Positions 34,601-46,048 are shown, numbered from the stretch's first letter. The stretch is DNA of 64,000 nt from Jackrogersella multiformis (GCA_902806575.1 CADCXD010000005.1:2418001-2482000), one strand, 5' to 3'. Numbers and translations: made by a program. The notes: a model not told the origin generated them from the letters alone.

Positions 34601-36798
34601 CGTGGAGAAGTTACCGCAAGAAGGTGGTCTTGGTCCAGAGCATGTGGCGCGGAAGACAGGCAAGGACGGAATACAAGGGGATGCGCGAGGAAGCTCGCGA
34701 TCTGAAGCAGATTTCCTACAGATTGGAAAACAAGGTCGTCGAATTGACGCAGTCGCTGGGCACCATGAAGTCTCAGAACAAGACCCTTCAGAGCCAGGTG
34801 GAGAACTACGAAAGTCAGATCAAATCGTGGAAGAGCCGTCACAACGCCCTCGAGACCCGGACAAAGGAGCTCCAGGCAGAAGCCAACCAAGCTGGTATCG
34901 CCGTGGCCAAGTTGCAGGCCATGGAAGAGGAGATGAAGAAGCTACAGAACAACTTCGACGAGTCCACGTCAAGCGTCAAGCGGATGCAGGAAGAAGAGCG
35001 GGAGTTGAAGGAGTCTCTACGTTCGGCAAATGCCGACCTGGAACGCATCAAGCGGGAGAGCACGCTTCACGAAAACGAGAAGATGACCCTGCGGGACCAG
35101 CTGGCGCAAATGTCCGAGGAGCTCGAGCTGGCCAAGCGATCAGCCCCGATCAACGGAGAGCTTACCAACGGCAACGCTATCGTCGGTCCTCCCAATGGCC
35201 TGATCAACCTAGTATCGTCAAAGAAGCCGAAGCGCCGAAGCGCGGGCGCGGAACCCAGCGGGATGGACCGCTTCAGCGCCGCGTACAACCCCCGTCCAGT
35301 TTCCATGGCTGTTACCAGTGGGGCTCACCGACCTGGCGTTGGCTACATGCCGGGAGTCGACACGATCGAAATGGAATTGGAGAACTTGCTTGCTGACGAG
35401 GATGGCCTGAACGAAGAGGTCACGATGGGCCTGATCAAGAACCTCAAGATCCCATCGCCAAACACCAACCCGCCACCTTCAGACAAGGAAGTGCTGTTCC
35501 CCTCGTATCTCATCAACCTCGTTACCTCCGAAATGTGGAACAACGGTTTCGTCAAGGAGTCGGAGAGGTTCTTGGCCAACGTTATGCAGTCCATCCAGCA
35601 GGAGGTCATGCATTATGACGGAGATGACGCGATCAATCCCGGTTCCTTCTGGCTATCCAACGTGCATGAGATGCTCTCGTTCGTGTTCCTCGCCGAGGAT
35701 TGGTACGAGGCTCAAAAGACGGACAACTATGAGTACGACCGGCTGCTGGAGATCGTCAAGCACGACCTTGAGAGTTTGGAGTTCAACATCTATCATACGT
35801 GGATGAAGATTCTCAAGAAGAAACTGCAGAAGATGATCATCCCTGCCATCATCGAGTCTCAATCTCTACCCGGCTTCGTCACGAACGAAAGTAACAGATT
35901 CCTCGGCAAGCTGCTGGCGACGAACTCGGCACCTGCGTACAGCATGGACAACCTTCTGAGTCTGCTAAACAACGTCTTCAGGGCGATGAAGGCTTACTAC
36001 TTGGAGGATAGCATCATTACTCAGACTGTCACCGAGCTCCTCAAGTTGGTAGGCGTCACTGCGTTTAACGACCTGCTCATGAGGAGGAATTTCTTGTCGT
36101 GGAAGCGTGGCTTGCAAATCAACTACAACATCACTCGGATTGAAGAGTGGTGCAAGAGCCACGATATGCCCGAAGGCACCCTACAGCTTGAGCATCTTAT
36201 GGTAAGCAGACCTAGCCCTCGGACTTTCAGCGTGGTAGCTAACGAGTAATCTAGCAAGCTACAAAGCTACTGCAACTTAAGAAGGCAACGCTGAACGATA
36301 TCGAGATTATCCAAGATATCTGCTGGATGTAAGTACAGCACACGTGCGTTTGGGGAGCTGGTGTAACTAATTCGATATGTAGGCTCTCGCCCAACCAAAT
36401 CCAGAAGCTGCTGAACCAGTACCTCGTGGCGGATTACGAACAGCCCATCAACGGAGAGATCATGAAGGCTGTGGCATCGAGGGTGACGGAGAAGAGCGAT
36501 GTTCTCTTGTTGGCAGCTGTCGATATGGATGACAGCGGACCGTATGAAATCGCGGAGCCCCGAGCAATCACGGCTTTGGAGACGTATACACCGTCATGTA
36601 AGTTGAGAATTCCCCTACTTTGAGACGACAGATAGCTGACCTTGAACTCTCGCAGGGTTGCAAACACCTCGACTGAAGAGATTGGCCGAGATAGTATCCG
36701 CCCAGGCTATCGCTCAACAGGAGAAGATGGAAGCAGACGAGTACGACGGCGATGATGATCTCGCCGAGGTCGACGAAGTTGAGGTTGATGGTGCGTAG
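31685..36798 (+). CDS. myo2: Class V myosin heavy chain (Myo2/MyoE type)
   Basis: This actin-based motor carries vesicles and organelles to hyphal tips and sites of growth. The exons are 31685-31819, 31904-32036, 32109-32298, 32361-36201, 36255-36328, 36383-36597 and 36656-36798, giving 1576 residues, the expected size. Domains in order: an SH3-like N-terminus (GTRAWQPDATEGWVASEV), the motor with P-loop GESGAGKT at 168-175, switch I NDNSSRFGKY, switch II DIYGFE, and actin-binding HYIRCIKPNE. Six consecutive IQ motifs span about 788-926 (AIMIQKNLKAKYYRR onward), then a coiled coil to about 1110, a disordered linker, and the globular cargo-binding DIL domain (LFPSYLINLVTSEMWNNG; FWLSNVHEMLSFV). 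The C-terminus is acidic. The third intron joins AF to IKMIKDARNQ. Organisation and length fit a functional myosin V. Confidence 0.96.
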
Positions 36799-38035
36799 AG
36801 CCGCAATATCGACAACTTGCGACCGTTTCGAAGTATGTGTCTTCCCCTGACAACAACGGGGCCAAGAGACTCAGACGGGTAGGAGTAGAAAAAAATCGCG
36901 GACAAGTCAGTGTAGATTTAAATCACTCGACAGCATCAAGTCCTATGGACAGTAGCACTTAGGACAACTCGCAAAGGTTTGGAACGAGAGCCAGACGGGC
37001 AGCACATTTTTTAATGGATATCAAGGCATGATTGAACTAGAAGGCTCACGCGGACCATGACCGGGGCGTTTGCTGCCTTTTTTTTGTTGTGGGTTTTTTA
37101 TTAGACCGGGTCCGTGTGTGTCCAGGAGAGTGTATCAAAAAAAACTGACGATACTGTAAAGCATCTAGCTAGGTGTATGGGTTTGTACATGCGGACGAGA
37201 AGACGAAGAGAAGACAACATATTCTTGGGAGGTTAGCGATTCTCTCTCTATCTCCATCTCTCCACAACATCACAAGATCTGAATTACAAGATTATTCCCG
37301 CTCGCAATTCTTTTTCATGTCGGAAGCCGTCTTTGCTAGAACTGATCTTGACCGGTTTATATGGTCTGTCTCAGGAGTTCCCAGTATGTCTTGGGGGATG
37401 CCACTATGTAGGTATTTGGGAGGTACCTAGGTACTTAACCCATTAAAGGTTGATGGATTGATATGATAGGTGCACGTGACCGGGTCTCCAAAAATTATGC
37501 TAGGTGCCGTAGATCTTCTAGGTAGGTACTTAGGTACCTAGGTATTTACCTAACTGAAGGTTTTCGCTATAACAGGTCCGCTCCTACATGGAGAGAGAGG
37601 AGTATGAGAAATGGAAGGAGAGAAAAAAAACCAAAACTCTTAAAGGTACAAACAATCGCAGGAACTTGAGAAGTCCACTCTCCTCGCGAATTTCGAAATC
37701 CCAAGTTTGATAAACGTTTGTCTTATCTTCGATATTCGGGTTGTTTTTTTTTCACAATCTCAATTTTCTCAATTCAAGGTTTTCTCATTCTTTTTTTCCC
37801 CACTTGCGCACCTGGATAATACGGTATACCGGCTCTCTTTTTTTCTTTTTTCCGGAGGCTCTCGGCTCAGCTTAGCGCAGCGCAGGCCAGGCCAGGCCGG
37901 AAGGGGAAGGGGACCGCCCACCTGCCCGTCTCTCAGGAAAAGGGGAAAAGCGAAAGAGGAGAACAGAGGAAAGGGACAATAAAGTAAAGGGTAAAGGAAC
38001 GAAAGAAAGGAAAAAGGGAGGGGAAAAAAAGGAAA
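36799..38035. other. Intergenic region, no supported gene
   Basis: About 1.2 kb holds the myosin 3' flank and the promoter and 5' UTR of fap7. A TACCTAGG cluster lies at 37420-37560. The 200 bases before the fap7 start are purine-rich (GGAAAGG/GAAAG repeats). No coding signal. Confidence 0.55.
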
Positions 38036-38927
38036 ATGCGCACCAACCCGAATATCATCATCACCGGTACGCCCGGCGTGGGCAAGACGACGCACGCCGA
38101 GGTGCTGGCCGAGAGGACCGGGATGAGGCACGTTGCCGTCAACCAGGTCGTCAAGGATAGGGAGTGCCACGAGGGCTGGGACGATGGCTATCTGAGCTGG
38201 ATCGTGGATGAGGATAAGGTGAGATTTTTATTTTTATTTCTATTATAATATTCCTCTTTTATTTTTTTGTCTGTTTGTAAGGTTGGGCCTTATATTTTTA
38301 TGTGACCCAATGCTGGTTTTATTTCCTGTGCGAACTCGGGTTATGTTAGAAGGAGAGGAGGACAGGTATGTGAGAGGAAGGGGAAGGGAAGCAAATATAA
38401 GTAAAGGTAAAGAACGCTGTTGAATGAGTCAAGCTAATCAGACGAAACTACAGCTGCTGGATGCGCTTGAGGAAGACAACGTTAAGGCTGGCGGCTGCAT
38501 CATAGACTGGCACGGGTGTGAGATCTTCCCCGAGAGCTGGATCGACCTGGTAGTTGTGCTGCGGGTGGACTCTAGCACGCTGTACGATCGGCTGTCTGCG
38601 AGGTATACTCCTTATTTCCCTTTCTTTTCTTTCCTCTCCCTCCTCCCTTTTATTGTAGTATTTATATACCCCATTTCCTTCGCCCCCCTCCCCTCTAGTA
38701 CTAATGTGTATATCGACAGGAAATACCCCGACGTGAAGCTGCAAGAGAACCTAGACTCGGAGATCATGGAGGTACTGCTGCAGGAGGCGCGGGATTCCTA
38801 CGACGCGCAGATCGTCGTCGAGCTCACGAGCAACTCGACGGACGAGATGGAGAGTAACGTCGACCGCATCGAGGAGTGGATCACGCAGTGGAAGCGGGAT
38901 CATGCTGCAGATGGGGATGGGCAGTAG
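38036..38927 (+). CDS. fap7: Adenylate kinase isoenzyme 6 / ribosome biogenesis factor Fap7
   Basis: This small nuclear/nucleolar P-loop NTPase acts with Rps14 in the final cleavage of 18S rRNA and has adenylate-kinase and ATPase activity. The exons are 38036-38218, 38454-38602 and 38720-38927, giving 179 residues. The P-loop TGTPGVGKTTHA starts near residue 9, followed by the NMP-binding segment VVKDRECHEGWDD, and the family signature CIIDWHGCEIFPESWIDLVVVLRV, split here as DWHGCEIFPE and LVVVLRVD. After the last intron, RKYPDVKLQENLDSEIM leads into the C-terminal helix. The first intron is unusually long for this locus (235 nt). The protein is slightly shorter than many orthologues but has all motifs. 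The first ATG after the purine-rich leader is used. Confidence 0.94.
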
Positions 38928-39712
38928 TGCCGTGTTTCGCAGAGGGGGGGTTACGGTACGATTTCTTCCTTTCTAGACCTTTCCAAATGTAACTCTAGAG
39001 ATAGGAGTGAGAGAGGAAAGGGTTTTTAGGACGCAGGCATTTCAGGTAGTAAATGCGACGAGATACCCAGAGGGAATTCATGCCTGCCTATTCTCTGCAA
39101 CGTGAGATGTTTTCTGCCACTTGTTTGTTTAACTAGCTGTAAGGCAAGTTATGAGACTATTTTAGTTTGCAACGTTTGTATTTTATATATGCGGTATTGT
39201 AATTGTAAACTGTTGTTTAGCTATTTACTTATTATCCAAGCTATCTAGAACTATATTTATGTATATTAAAAACTTGTGATAAGAGGCATACGCACTCCTT
39301 TTCTTGTAAGAGGTATTTGGTGGTGAGCTACTGTATACCTAATAAACCAATAGTACTGCGTTAAGCTAAAAACGTGGGTGTTTGCTCTATCATTAGAGCA
39401 CCAATAAAAGGCACCCAGCTAACTGCAGGTACCCCGGCTAAGCTCCTATCTCGCCGGTGCGTCATACCGGAGCTTTCTATGCAATATGTATATTTTATTC
39501 TAGGTAAATTTATGTACGGATATTTGTCCGGAGTATACCTTCAATATTCCACACCCAACCAAACAACTAGCCAACAACTTACCAATGTCCTCCTAAACTT
39601 GCCAAGAACTCACAATTCATTGTTTTACATTAGGAAATCGTATACCTTTTATTTGATTTTTGCAGGATTTTATAATCTCATAAACCGATCACTACTAAGC
39701 CAACAGCCCAGC
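38928..39712. other. Intergenic region with a possibly structured segment
   Basis: About 785 bp lies between fap7 and the ITPase gene. Most is AT-rich. The segment 39374-39474 contains two neighbouring hairpin-forming stretches described under findings. No coding frame is supported; the open frame running into the ITPase exon from 39374 lacks a proper start and conservation. Confidence 0.5.
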
Positions 39713-40756
39713 ATGTCGACCAGGCCGGCGCTCAACTTCATAACGGGCAACGCCAACAAGCTGCGGGAGGTGCGGGCGATCCTGGAGCCGGCGGGCATCG
39801 ACGTGCGGAGCCAGGCCCTGGACCTGCCCGAGGTGCAGGGCTCGCTCGAGGACGTCACGCTGGAGAAGTGCCGCGCCGCCGCCGCCGCCGTCCGCGGGCC
39901 CGTCCTCGTCGAGGACACGTGCCTGTGCTTCGACGCGCTCAACGGCCTGCCCGGCCCGTATATGTAGGTGTGGCGTGGTGTGGTTTGGTGTGGTTCCTCC
40001 GAGGCGTCCTTTTCTTGTTTTTATTTTCTTCTTCTTCTTCTCCGGAGTTTAGGTAGGTCGTTGGGCTGGGATGGAAAGGGGGGGAGCAGGGCATGATGAT
40101 ATGCGCGCGCGGATCGAGCGGACCAGGCGCTAACGCGACTCGGCGGGAAACAGAAAATGGTTCATGCAGTCCATCGGCCACGCGGGCCTCAACAACCTGC
40201 TCGCGGCCTACGAGGACAAGTCCGCGCAGGCCGTCGCCACCTTCGGCTTTTCCCAGGGCCCCGGCCACGAGGTCGTGCTCTTCCAGGGGCGCACGCATGT
40301 AAGCCGGTTCCTATCCGCTCTTCGCTCAGCCGTATTCTCTTTGGTTTGGGGAAAGGGGTGGAATATGATAGGGGTATTCGTTCGACTGACAGCAGAACAC
40401 GATAGGGCAAGATAGTGCCTCCGAGGGGTCCGACTACATTCGGTATGTCTCCTATCCCTCCCCATTTCCCTACCCCTTTAGATATGTCACGTAGCATGCT
40501 ACATCCCATAATATCCGGTTTTTCGATATCCCGTGACGGCTAACCAGGCAACCACCTAGGCTGGGATCCTATATTCGAGTACGACGGGCAGACGTAAGCT
40601 CCCCGTCCCATCTGCAACCGATGGCTTACTAACGATGATCTCGCCGTCGACAGCTACGCCGAGATGGACAAGGTCGAGAAGAACAAGATCTCGCACCGCT
40701 TCAAGGCGCTCGAGAAGCTGCGGGAGTGGATCGAAGGGGGCGGCATGAAGGAGTAG
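39713..40756 (+). CDS. ham1: Inosine triphosphate pyrophosphatase (Ham1/ITPA)
   Basis: This house-cleaning enzyme hydrolyses ITP, dITP and XTP to monophosphates and so keeps deaminated purines out of DNA and RNA. The exons are 39713-39963, 40154-40298, 40406-40442, 40560-40593 and 40654-40756, giving 189 residues. Motifs are FITGNANKLREV at the N-terminus, the metal-binding VLVEDTCLCFDAL, the segment LPGPYIKWF (split by intron 1 inside the Ile codon), GFSQGPGHEV, GKIVPPRGPTTFGWDPIF, and TYAEMDKVEKNKISHR. For intron 3, the acceptor CTAG at 40557-40559 fits the conserved FGWDP and the branch-site distance, although an in-frame CAG 12 nt upstream is possible. Exon 1 is much richer in G/C at third positions than its neighbours. 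The gene is convergent with the C78 peptidase. Confidence 0.94.
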
Positions 40757-41090
40757 GCGAGCGTGAAGTACGATTCGGTACGGGGCCGTGTAGAAATCCG
40801 CAATTAGAGGCACCTGGCCATAGACACGTGAAAGGAGAATGAAAGGCAGAAATTGTGGTCGCGAGATTTATAGACTACGATACCTCCTTAAATGCAGACG
40901 CCGAACAGCTTGCTCAAGGCAATCTTGTCAATTAACAATCCGATGTGTAGCTACCTGAACTATCTAAGTTCCCTTAATCAATCACGATGCTTGACTCCCC
41001 CGCTGAAACGCCCAGGAGTTCTTGAATGTAGGCAAGTCCCCTTCATGAAAAGTGCCGAACTAAGTAATCGTTACAAAACAAAAAAAATAT
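40757..41090. other. Convergent 3' flank between ham1 and the C78 peptidase gene
   Basis: This 334-bp AT-rich gap holds the 3' ends of two convergent genes. No gene is visible. Confidence 0.5.
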
Positions 41091-43212
41091 TTACGATTTC
41101 AGCCTAGATAGCAATTCACATATATTAGCTTAAGACGGTCGACGTGAACCAGGGGAGGGCTGCGGGAGGTAACGTACTGGCAGACCTCGAAATTCTGATA
41201 CGAGCGCAGGTACTTGGGCCCGCGGCGGTAGAGCCTGAGCACGTCGTCCGGGTGGGAGTGTTCGACCCTGCGCCCGACATACCTAGTGACGTTTGGGGGG
41301 TCCTGGTGCGATGGGTCGAAGACCAGGAGGTTTCGAGTGCCTTTGACTGTTCGTTCTATTCCGATGATGGTCATGGAGTGACCTTGAATTACGGGGGCAA
41401 ATTTTGTTAGTAAATTTTGTCGCGGAAAGGAATAAAAAGGTCATGTGATTTTATTTCTCCATCAAAAAGAGGATGCATAGCATTTAAAGGGAAAAGGATG
41501 AGGGAAATGACTTACCTTGATGTTGGAAGTAAAGGGGCGGCCGATTTGTGTTGCGGACCTGATCTCGCTTATTGACACCAGGCCAAGACGAGAAGTACCC
41601 TTCGACGAAATCGTACAGCCGGGTCTCCGAGGCCGTGGGCACATCGCCTTCTCTGTTCTTAAATCCTGTATACTCCCATCTAATAGATATGATAGTATCA
41701 TCACGTTAGCTGCTGGTTTCATTTTCTTTTGCGGTGGAAAAGATATATAAATATATAAACGACGAAGGGGTAGTAGTGCTTACGGTATACCCAGACTCTG
41801 GAAGAGCGTTGACACCTAGTTGGTAGCATAACGGTTAGCTCTAACGGCTCTCCACGGTGGCGGAAGTTTAATCCTTCTTTAGACCTAAACTTCTCAAGGG
41901 TATGGTAGAAAAAAAAAAAAAGAAAAAAAAAAAGAAAATAGTGATTAACTAACCTCTGGTGTCCCGATGTACTTGCGGGTGCGCCTGAGGACGCCGAGTT
42001 CTATCCTACCGTCTGGGTGGATGCCGTTGTCCCACGCGTCCTCGATCATGTCCTGGATCTGGAAGATACTTGGGATGCCGTGGCCCAGGGCTGCGGCGCC
42101 CGTTGCGCCCGCTCCGACGATATAGGATATCATCATCTGGATGTTCCTATACCCGCAGAAACTCCCTAGTATATGGTCAGCTAGCGTTCACGAGGCAGGT
42201 GTTTATATACCCGGGTAGACATAGATCATACGTACCCTCTCTCCTGAGCTTCGAGATGTGCTGGGTTACCGGATTGCAGAGGTACGCATATTGCGTCTTT
42301 GAATTCTGATGTAAGAGCTGCGCGAGGACGGGTATCGTGCCTAGAAGAGTCGTGAGTTGGGAAAAGGGACGGCGCTACGAAATACTGTGAGCCGGAGAGG
42401 AAGAGACGAACCTTGAGAGCTTTTGAAATTGTGTTTAGTTATTAAGCTGATGAGCCATTCTGGCATCCTCTCCTCCTTGTGATATTCGCCGAGCTCTTTT
42501 TTCTATATGGCCTGTTTGTTAACCTTGCTTTTCTCTTATTCATGCTCACTCGGAACTGGTGAGTGAGCAAGTCAGTTAGAAAAGAGAACCTACACCGAGT
42601 CTCTTGACATTCTTGGCCTGAATCTCCTCCGCCGTCTGGGATGGCCGATGCTTCGGCTTTTGTGGAAGGTTCAATAACTGCCTCCAGTTCTTGGACGGGC
42701 CGGTACCCGGGTCGCTGAAGCTGGCGTCGGCCGGCCCCGGAGATGTACCTGGAGTATGGATCGCCGAGGTGTGGAGGTAATCGCTATCCGACGTCAAGTC
42801 GTCAGTGCTAGGTTGCGATTCATCTGAAGAATAATCCTGGGCATCCTGGTCATCCTCCAGTCCATGTAGGTCGACATGGTTCTGTAAATAAGTAAGGGGC
42901 ATGATTTCGCCGCAGTCCTCTACGGGACACTCGCAATATTCAGTCCACTCGGGGTCGTCTAAATTCCTCTGGGGCTCTTGATATCCCGGCTCGAGTCCCA
43001 GCTCCCCTTCCTCCCAGCCTTCATCCGGGACGAACGGTGATCTCTCTTCACTATGCCGGACCTCTATGTGCTGCGGTTCGGAGTATGAAGGTCAGGACTT
43101 CGGAGATGAAAAGGGCGAAACTCCGTTAGTGGGAATCACTTACGACTAAGATGGCATACTCAAGCGAATTTCTATAGCCGCAAAAAGGACAGGTTACTGC
43201 AGCAGTGGACAT
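41091..43212 (-). CDS. C78-family cysteine peptidase, ZUP1/Mug105-like deubiquitinase with zinc fingers
   Basis: The protein resembles ZUP1 (ZUFSP) and fission-yeast Mug105, peptidase family C78 members that cleave K63-linked ubiquitin chains in genome maintenance. By eye the exons are 43212-43144, 43070-42594, 42502-42412, 42340-42236, 42165-41954, 41815-41784, 41679-41516, 41382-41178 and 41103-41091, giving 455 residues. An N-terminal C2H2 finger uses C8, C11, H24 and H29, and a second finger-like motif is CPVEDC...HVDLH. After a disordered acidic linker, the catalytic domain has Cys251 in SFCGYRNIQMM, His385 in GHSMTIIGIE and Asp406 in LLVFDPSHQDP, a complete triad. The 3' end is uncertain: without the last intron the frame runs to 41099 with a 23-residue alternative tail. 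Transcript evidence would decide. The family is clear, the substrate is inferred. Confidence 0.87.
41909..41939. repeat. A-rich homopolymer tract inside an intron of the C78 peptidase gene
   Basis: Runs of A are broken only by single G bases. Read on the gene's minus strand this is a poly-T tract in the intron between exons 5 and 6, near its donor side. Confidence 0.85.
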
Positions 43213-44414
43213 AAAAGAAGCGTGCTACGGGGATGGTCTATCCGCTTCCGGAAGTTTTAATTTAAAGCTAGAACAAAGCTGAACGCGGATTGCCTCGTGT
43301 GTGTTTGTTTTTGTTTTTTTTGGCTGCTGGCGAAGCTATGCGCGCGTGCGTGTCGTATGGCCGACTGACTGACTGACTACCTGGTCCTTAGTCTTTGGTC
43401 TTTGGTACCGGTAGTTCGTAACTCGTTGCGTCAGATGGGGATCTTAGGCGCTGGGTGTGCTGATTGGCCGTTTGTTTCAGCTACCGTACCTATGCCTCAA
43501 GGTATGTCTAAATACCTGATACCTGACTACGTCTTTTTATTTCCGTAATTGGACAAACACCTAGGCATGGGTCACTTTCAATTTCAAAAGTAAGGTGGCT
43601 GGCGCATTCTCCGTGGTCTCGTTGTTCATGATTAGGTTTGAACTCATTCAGCATCGTAGAGAATTCAGGATAGAGAAATTCTACGAATGAAGAAACGAAT
43701 GAATAAATGAATGAATACGTGGGCGTACCTACCCTACATTATTATGCAAGGAGGAGCCGGGTGCGGCTGATACATGCCGTCGGGTACATACATACCTACT
43801 TACCTAAGGTACCTATCATCGGAAACTGCTCTAAGAGGCTCGGAATGTGAACACTTATGAATGTTGCATTAGGTAACCCGAGCCAGGATATGTTGAGCAT
43901 AACTTTTTTATTACGTTGGTACCTGGGTAAATATGAGAAGATATTGCATTTATGTCAATAATAACCATCGAACTGTTTTATAATAATTACCCCCAGTATA
44001 AAAGGTATAAGAGATAAGAGATAAGAGGTAGGAGATAGGTGAATACCAACCTTGACAGGGGTTCGATCGGTAATCCGTAGGGTAATGGAGAACCCCTGCG
44101 GTTTACCTTTGTAACTTGCGTGACGCGTTATTCCTAAACATTAGTACGAACTCTTAGTTACCTAGAAAAGGTATTGAGTAACACATCCCTACAACATCTA
44201 GCTCTTATGAACGGTTTGCTTCTTTGTAGCCCTCACTTTAAGCTATGGACTCCTGTGCTATCACAAGAAACCGTAGCCACTTCTCTTTTTAGGTAATAAA
44301 GCGTGAGAAGTATCTGAGTATTTTCCTCTCTCTTATAACACAATCACATTCAGTACCCCCAAGGGCTACCATCAGTTCCTCTATATCTAAACCACCTCCG
44401 AGTTATAGTCCACA
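43213..44414. other. Intergenic region, no supported gene
   Basis: About 1.2 kb contains the C78 peptidase promoter and the seryl-tRNA synthetase 3' flank. It has TACCTAGG-type motifs near 43790-43815 and short repeats such as GATAAGA units around 44005-44030. No gene. Confidence 0.55.
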
Positions 44415-46048
44415 TTACACAGCCAAATCCTTCAGCTTCTCGCCAGCTTGCGCGACAGCAGCTCCCGCGGCAGCCACCTTTTGTTTGGCTCCCTTATCTG
44501 TCTTAGCTTTCGCCTTTTGTGAAGTCGAGTCCTTGGGTAGTTCCTTGGCGAAAGGGATGAACTCGGGAGCGCCTGGAAGGTACTTGCGCAGCGGCTCAGG
44601 AACTCGGAGACCCTGAAAGCAATTAGCAACGATATCCTTTTAGCCATTGGTAATATACTTACATCCTCAGTCTGGTAGTTCTCTAGAATGCAGCATAGCG
44701 CTCTCTCCGTGGCACAGAGCGTCGAGTTGAGACAATGGACATATTTCTTCTTCGTCTCCGTCTGCTGTTTGGCACCGAATCGAATTTCCAAGGCTCGAGA
44801 CTGGTAGTCCGTGCAGTTTGAGCATGACACCAGCTCCTTGTATTCTCCCTGGAAGGGAAACCAGGCCTCTAGGTCAAACTTCTTCGCGGCCGCGTTGTTC
44901 AACGCCCCTGAAACGATAGCTACAACGTGGTATGGCAGCCCAAGCGACTTGTAAAACTCCTCCGAGGTGGAGAACATCTCATCGAACATCTCCCACGACT
45001 TCTCGGGATCTGTGAGCACGAATTGCTCTACCTTCTCGAACTGATGGACACGGAAGATACCCCAGGCATCGCGACCATGGGAACCAGCCTCCCTTCTATA
45101 ACATGTGCTAAAGCCCGCGTACTTTATAGGTAAGTCCTTGGCGATCAACCACTCGTCGGCATGGAAGGCAGAGATGGGCTGTTCCGAGGTCGCGATGAGG
45201 TATTTGTCGTTCTGGGGCTCGCCGTCGACGACCTTGTACAATTCTTCGTCAAACTGCTCTAGCTGAGCTGTCTTCGCCATGTAGTCCTTGAGCATGAACT
45301 GGGGTGTTTGCAACGGGGTGAAGCCCTTGTTTGAGAGGTATTCCAAACCATAATTAATCAGGGCTTGGTTCAGGAAGACACCCCATTGCCTTAGGAAGTA
45401 ACCTCTGTGGCCGACGACCTTGACACCACGGTCTGGATCGTAGCCATCTAGTCGCAAGAGAACTTCGTGATGTGAGAGGACATCCTTCTTCTCTACCTTG
45501 ACACCTGGCGGAGCCCATGTTCGCTGGACTACATTATTATCCTCGTTGTCGCTAATAGGGACGGAGTCGTGGACGATGTTGCCGATGGTCCTGATTTTGG
45601 CTTTGAGCGCAATATCTTTCTGGGCTGCGGAGTCGAGGAAGGCCTTCTTCTCCTTGTCGAGGTCGGCTTTCTGTTGAAGTAAATCGTCGGCGCTCTCCTT
45701 AGCCTGTAAATCGCGTCGGTAGTTAGCAGTTGCACGTGGTAGCGCGTGTATAAGGTATGGGTGACTCAGAAGGGAATATGACCTTCTTCTTGGCCCCAAT
45801 CTGCTTGTTGACTTCGTTGATCTTGCTGTTTATTTGGGTCGCGGCGTACTGAGCTAGAATATTAACGACAAGTCAGTCTAAAATGTCATCCGATATATGG
45901 GAAAAGGAGGCAGACTTTTGCGATGATCCTCAAACATCTCGATGACCTCGTCGACAACCTCGACGCTGGCATACCTGCGGCGCTGAGACTCGCGAATCTT
46001 CTCAGGGTTGCCACCCCGCTCGGTGATGAAATCCTGAACGTCAAGCAT
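44415..46048 (-). CDS. ses1: Seryl-tRNA synthetase, cytosolic
   Basis: This class II aminoacyl-tRNA synthetase charges tRNA-Ser. The exons are 46048-45916, 45853-45783, 45703-44663 and 44612-44415, giving 480 residues. The N-terminal coiled-coil arm that holds the tRNA long arm covers about residues 35-110 (TQYAATQINSKINEVNKQ; LLQQKADLDKEKKAFLDS). The catalytic domain has class II motif 2 TCYRREAGSHGRDAWGIFR, HQFEKVEQF, and motif 3 in TERALCCILENYQTEDG. The C-terminal tail after YLPGAPEFIPF is Lys/Ala-rich, a eukaryote-type extension ending KDLAV. The first two introns have weak donors, GTCTGC and GTCATA, but each is required to give the conserved joins RK-TQYAATQ and KKK-AKESADDL. The start MLDVQDFI is the expected N-terminus. 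Confidence 0.95.

Noticed and set aside
34431..35396. 321-residue plus-strand frame
   Set aside because: It is another frame inside exon 4 of the myosin V gene (IQ and coiled-coil region); repetitive charged codons keep it open. The myosin frame is conserved and this one is not.
39374..39967. Extended N-terminus for Ham1
   Set aside because: The upstream in-frame stretch is AT-rich with non-conserved sequence; ITPases start with the TGNANK motif within about 15 residues of the N-terminus.
41812..41880. tRNA-like stretch (GTTGGTAGCATAACGGTTAGC) in the C78 peptidase intron
   Set aside because: No consensus B box and no cloverleaf fold by eye; the B-box-like GTTTAATCC is too degenerate.
44055..44085. 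GGTTCGATCGG resembling a tRNA T-arm
   Set aside because: The B box lacks the final CC and there is no matching acceptor stem or D arm.
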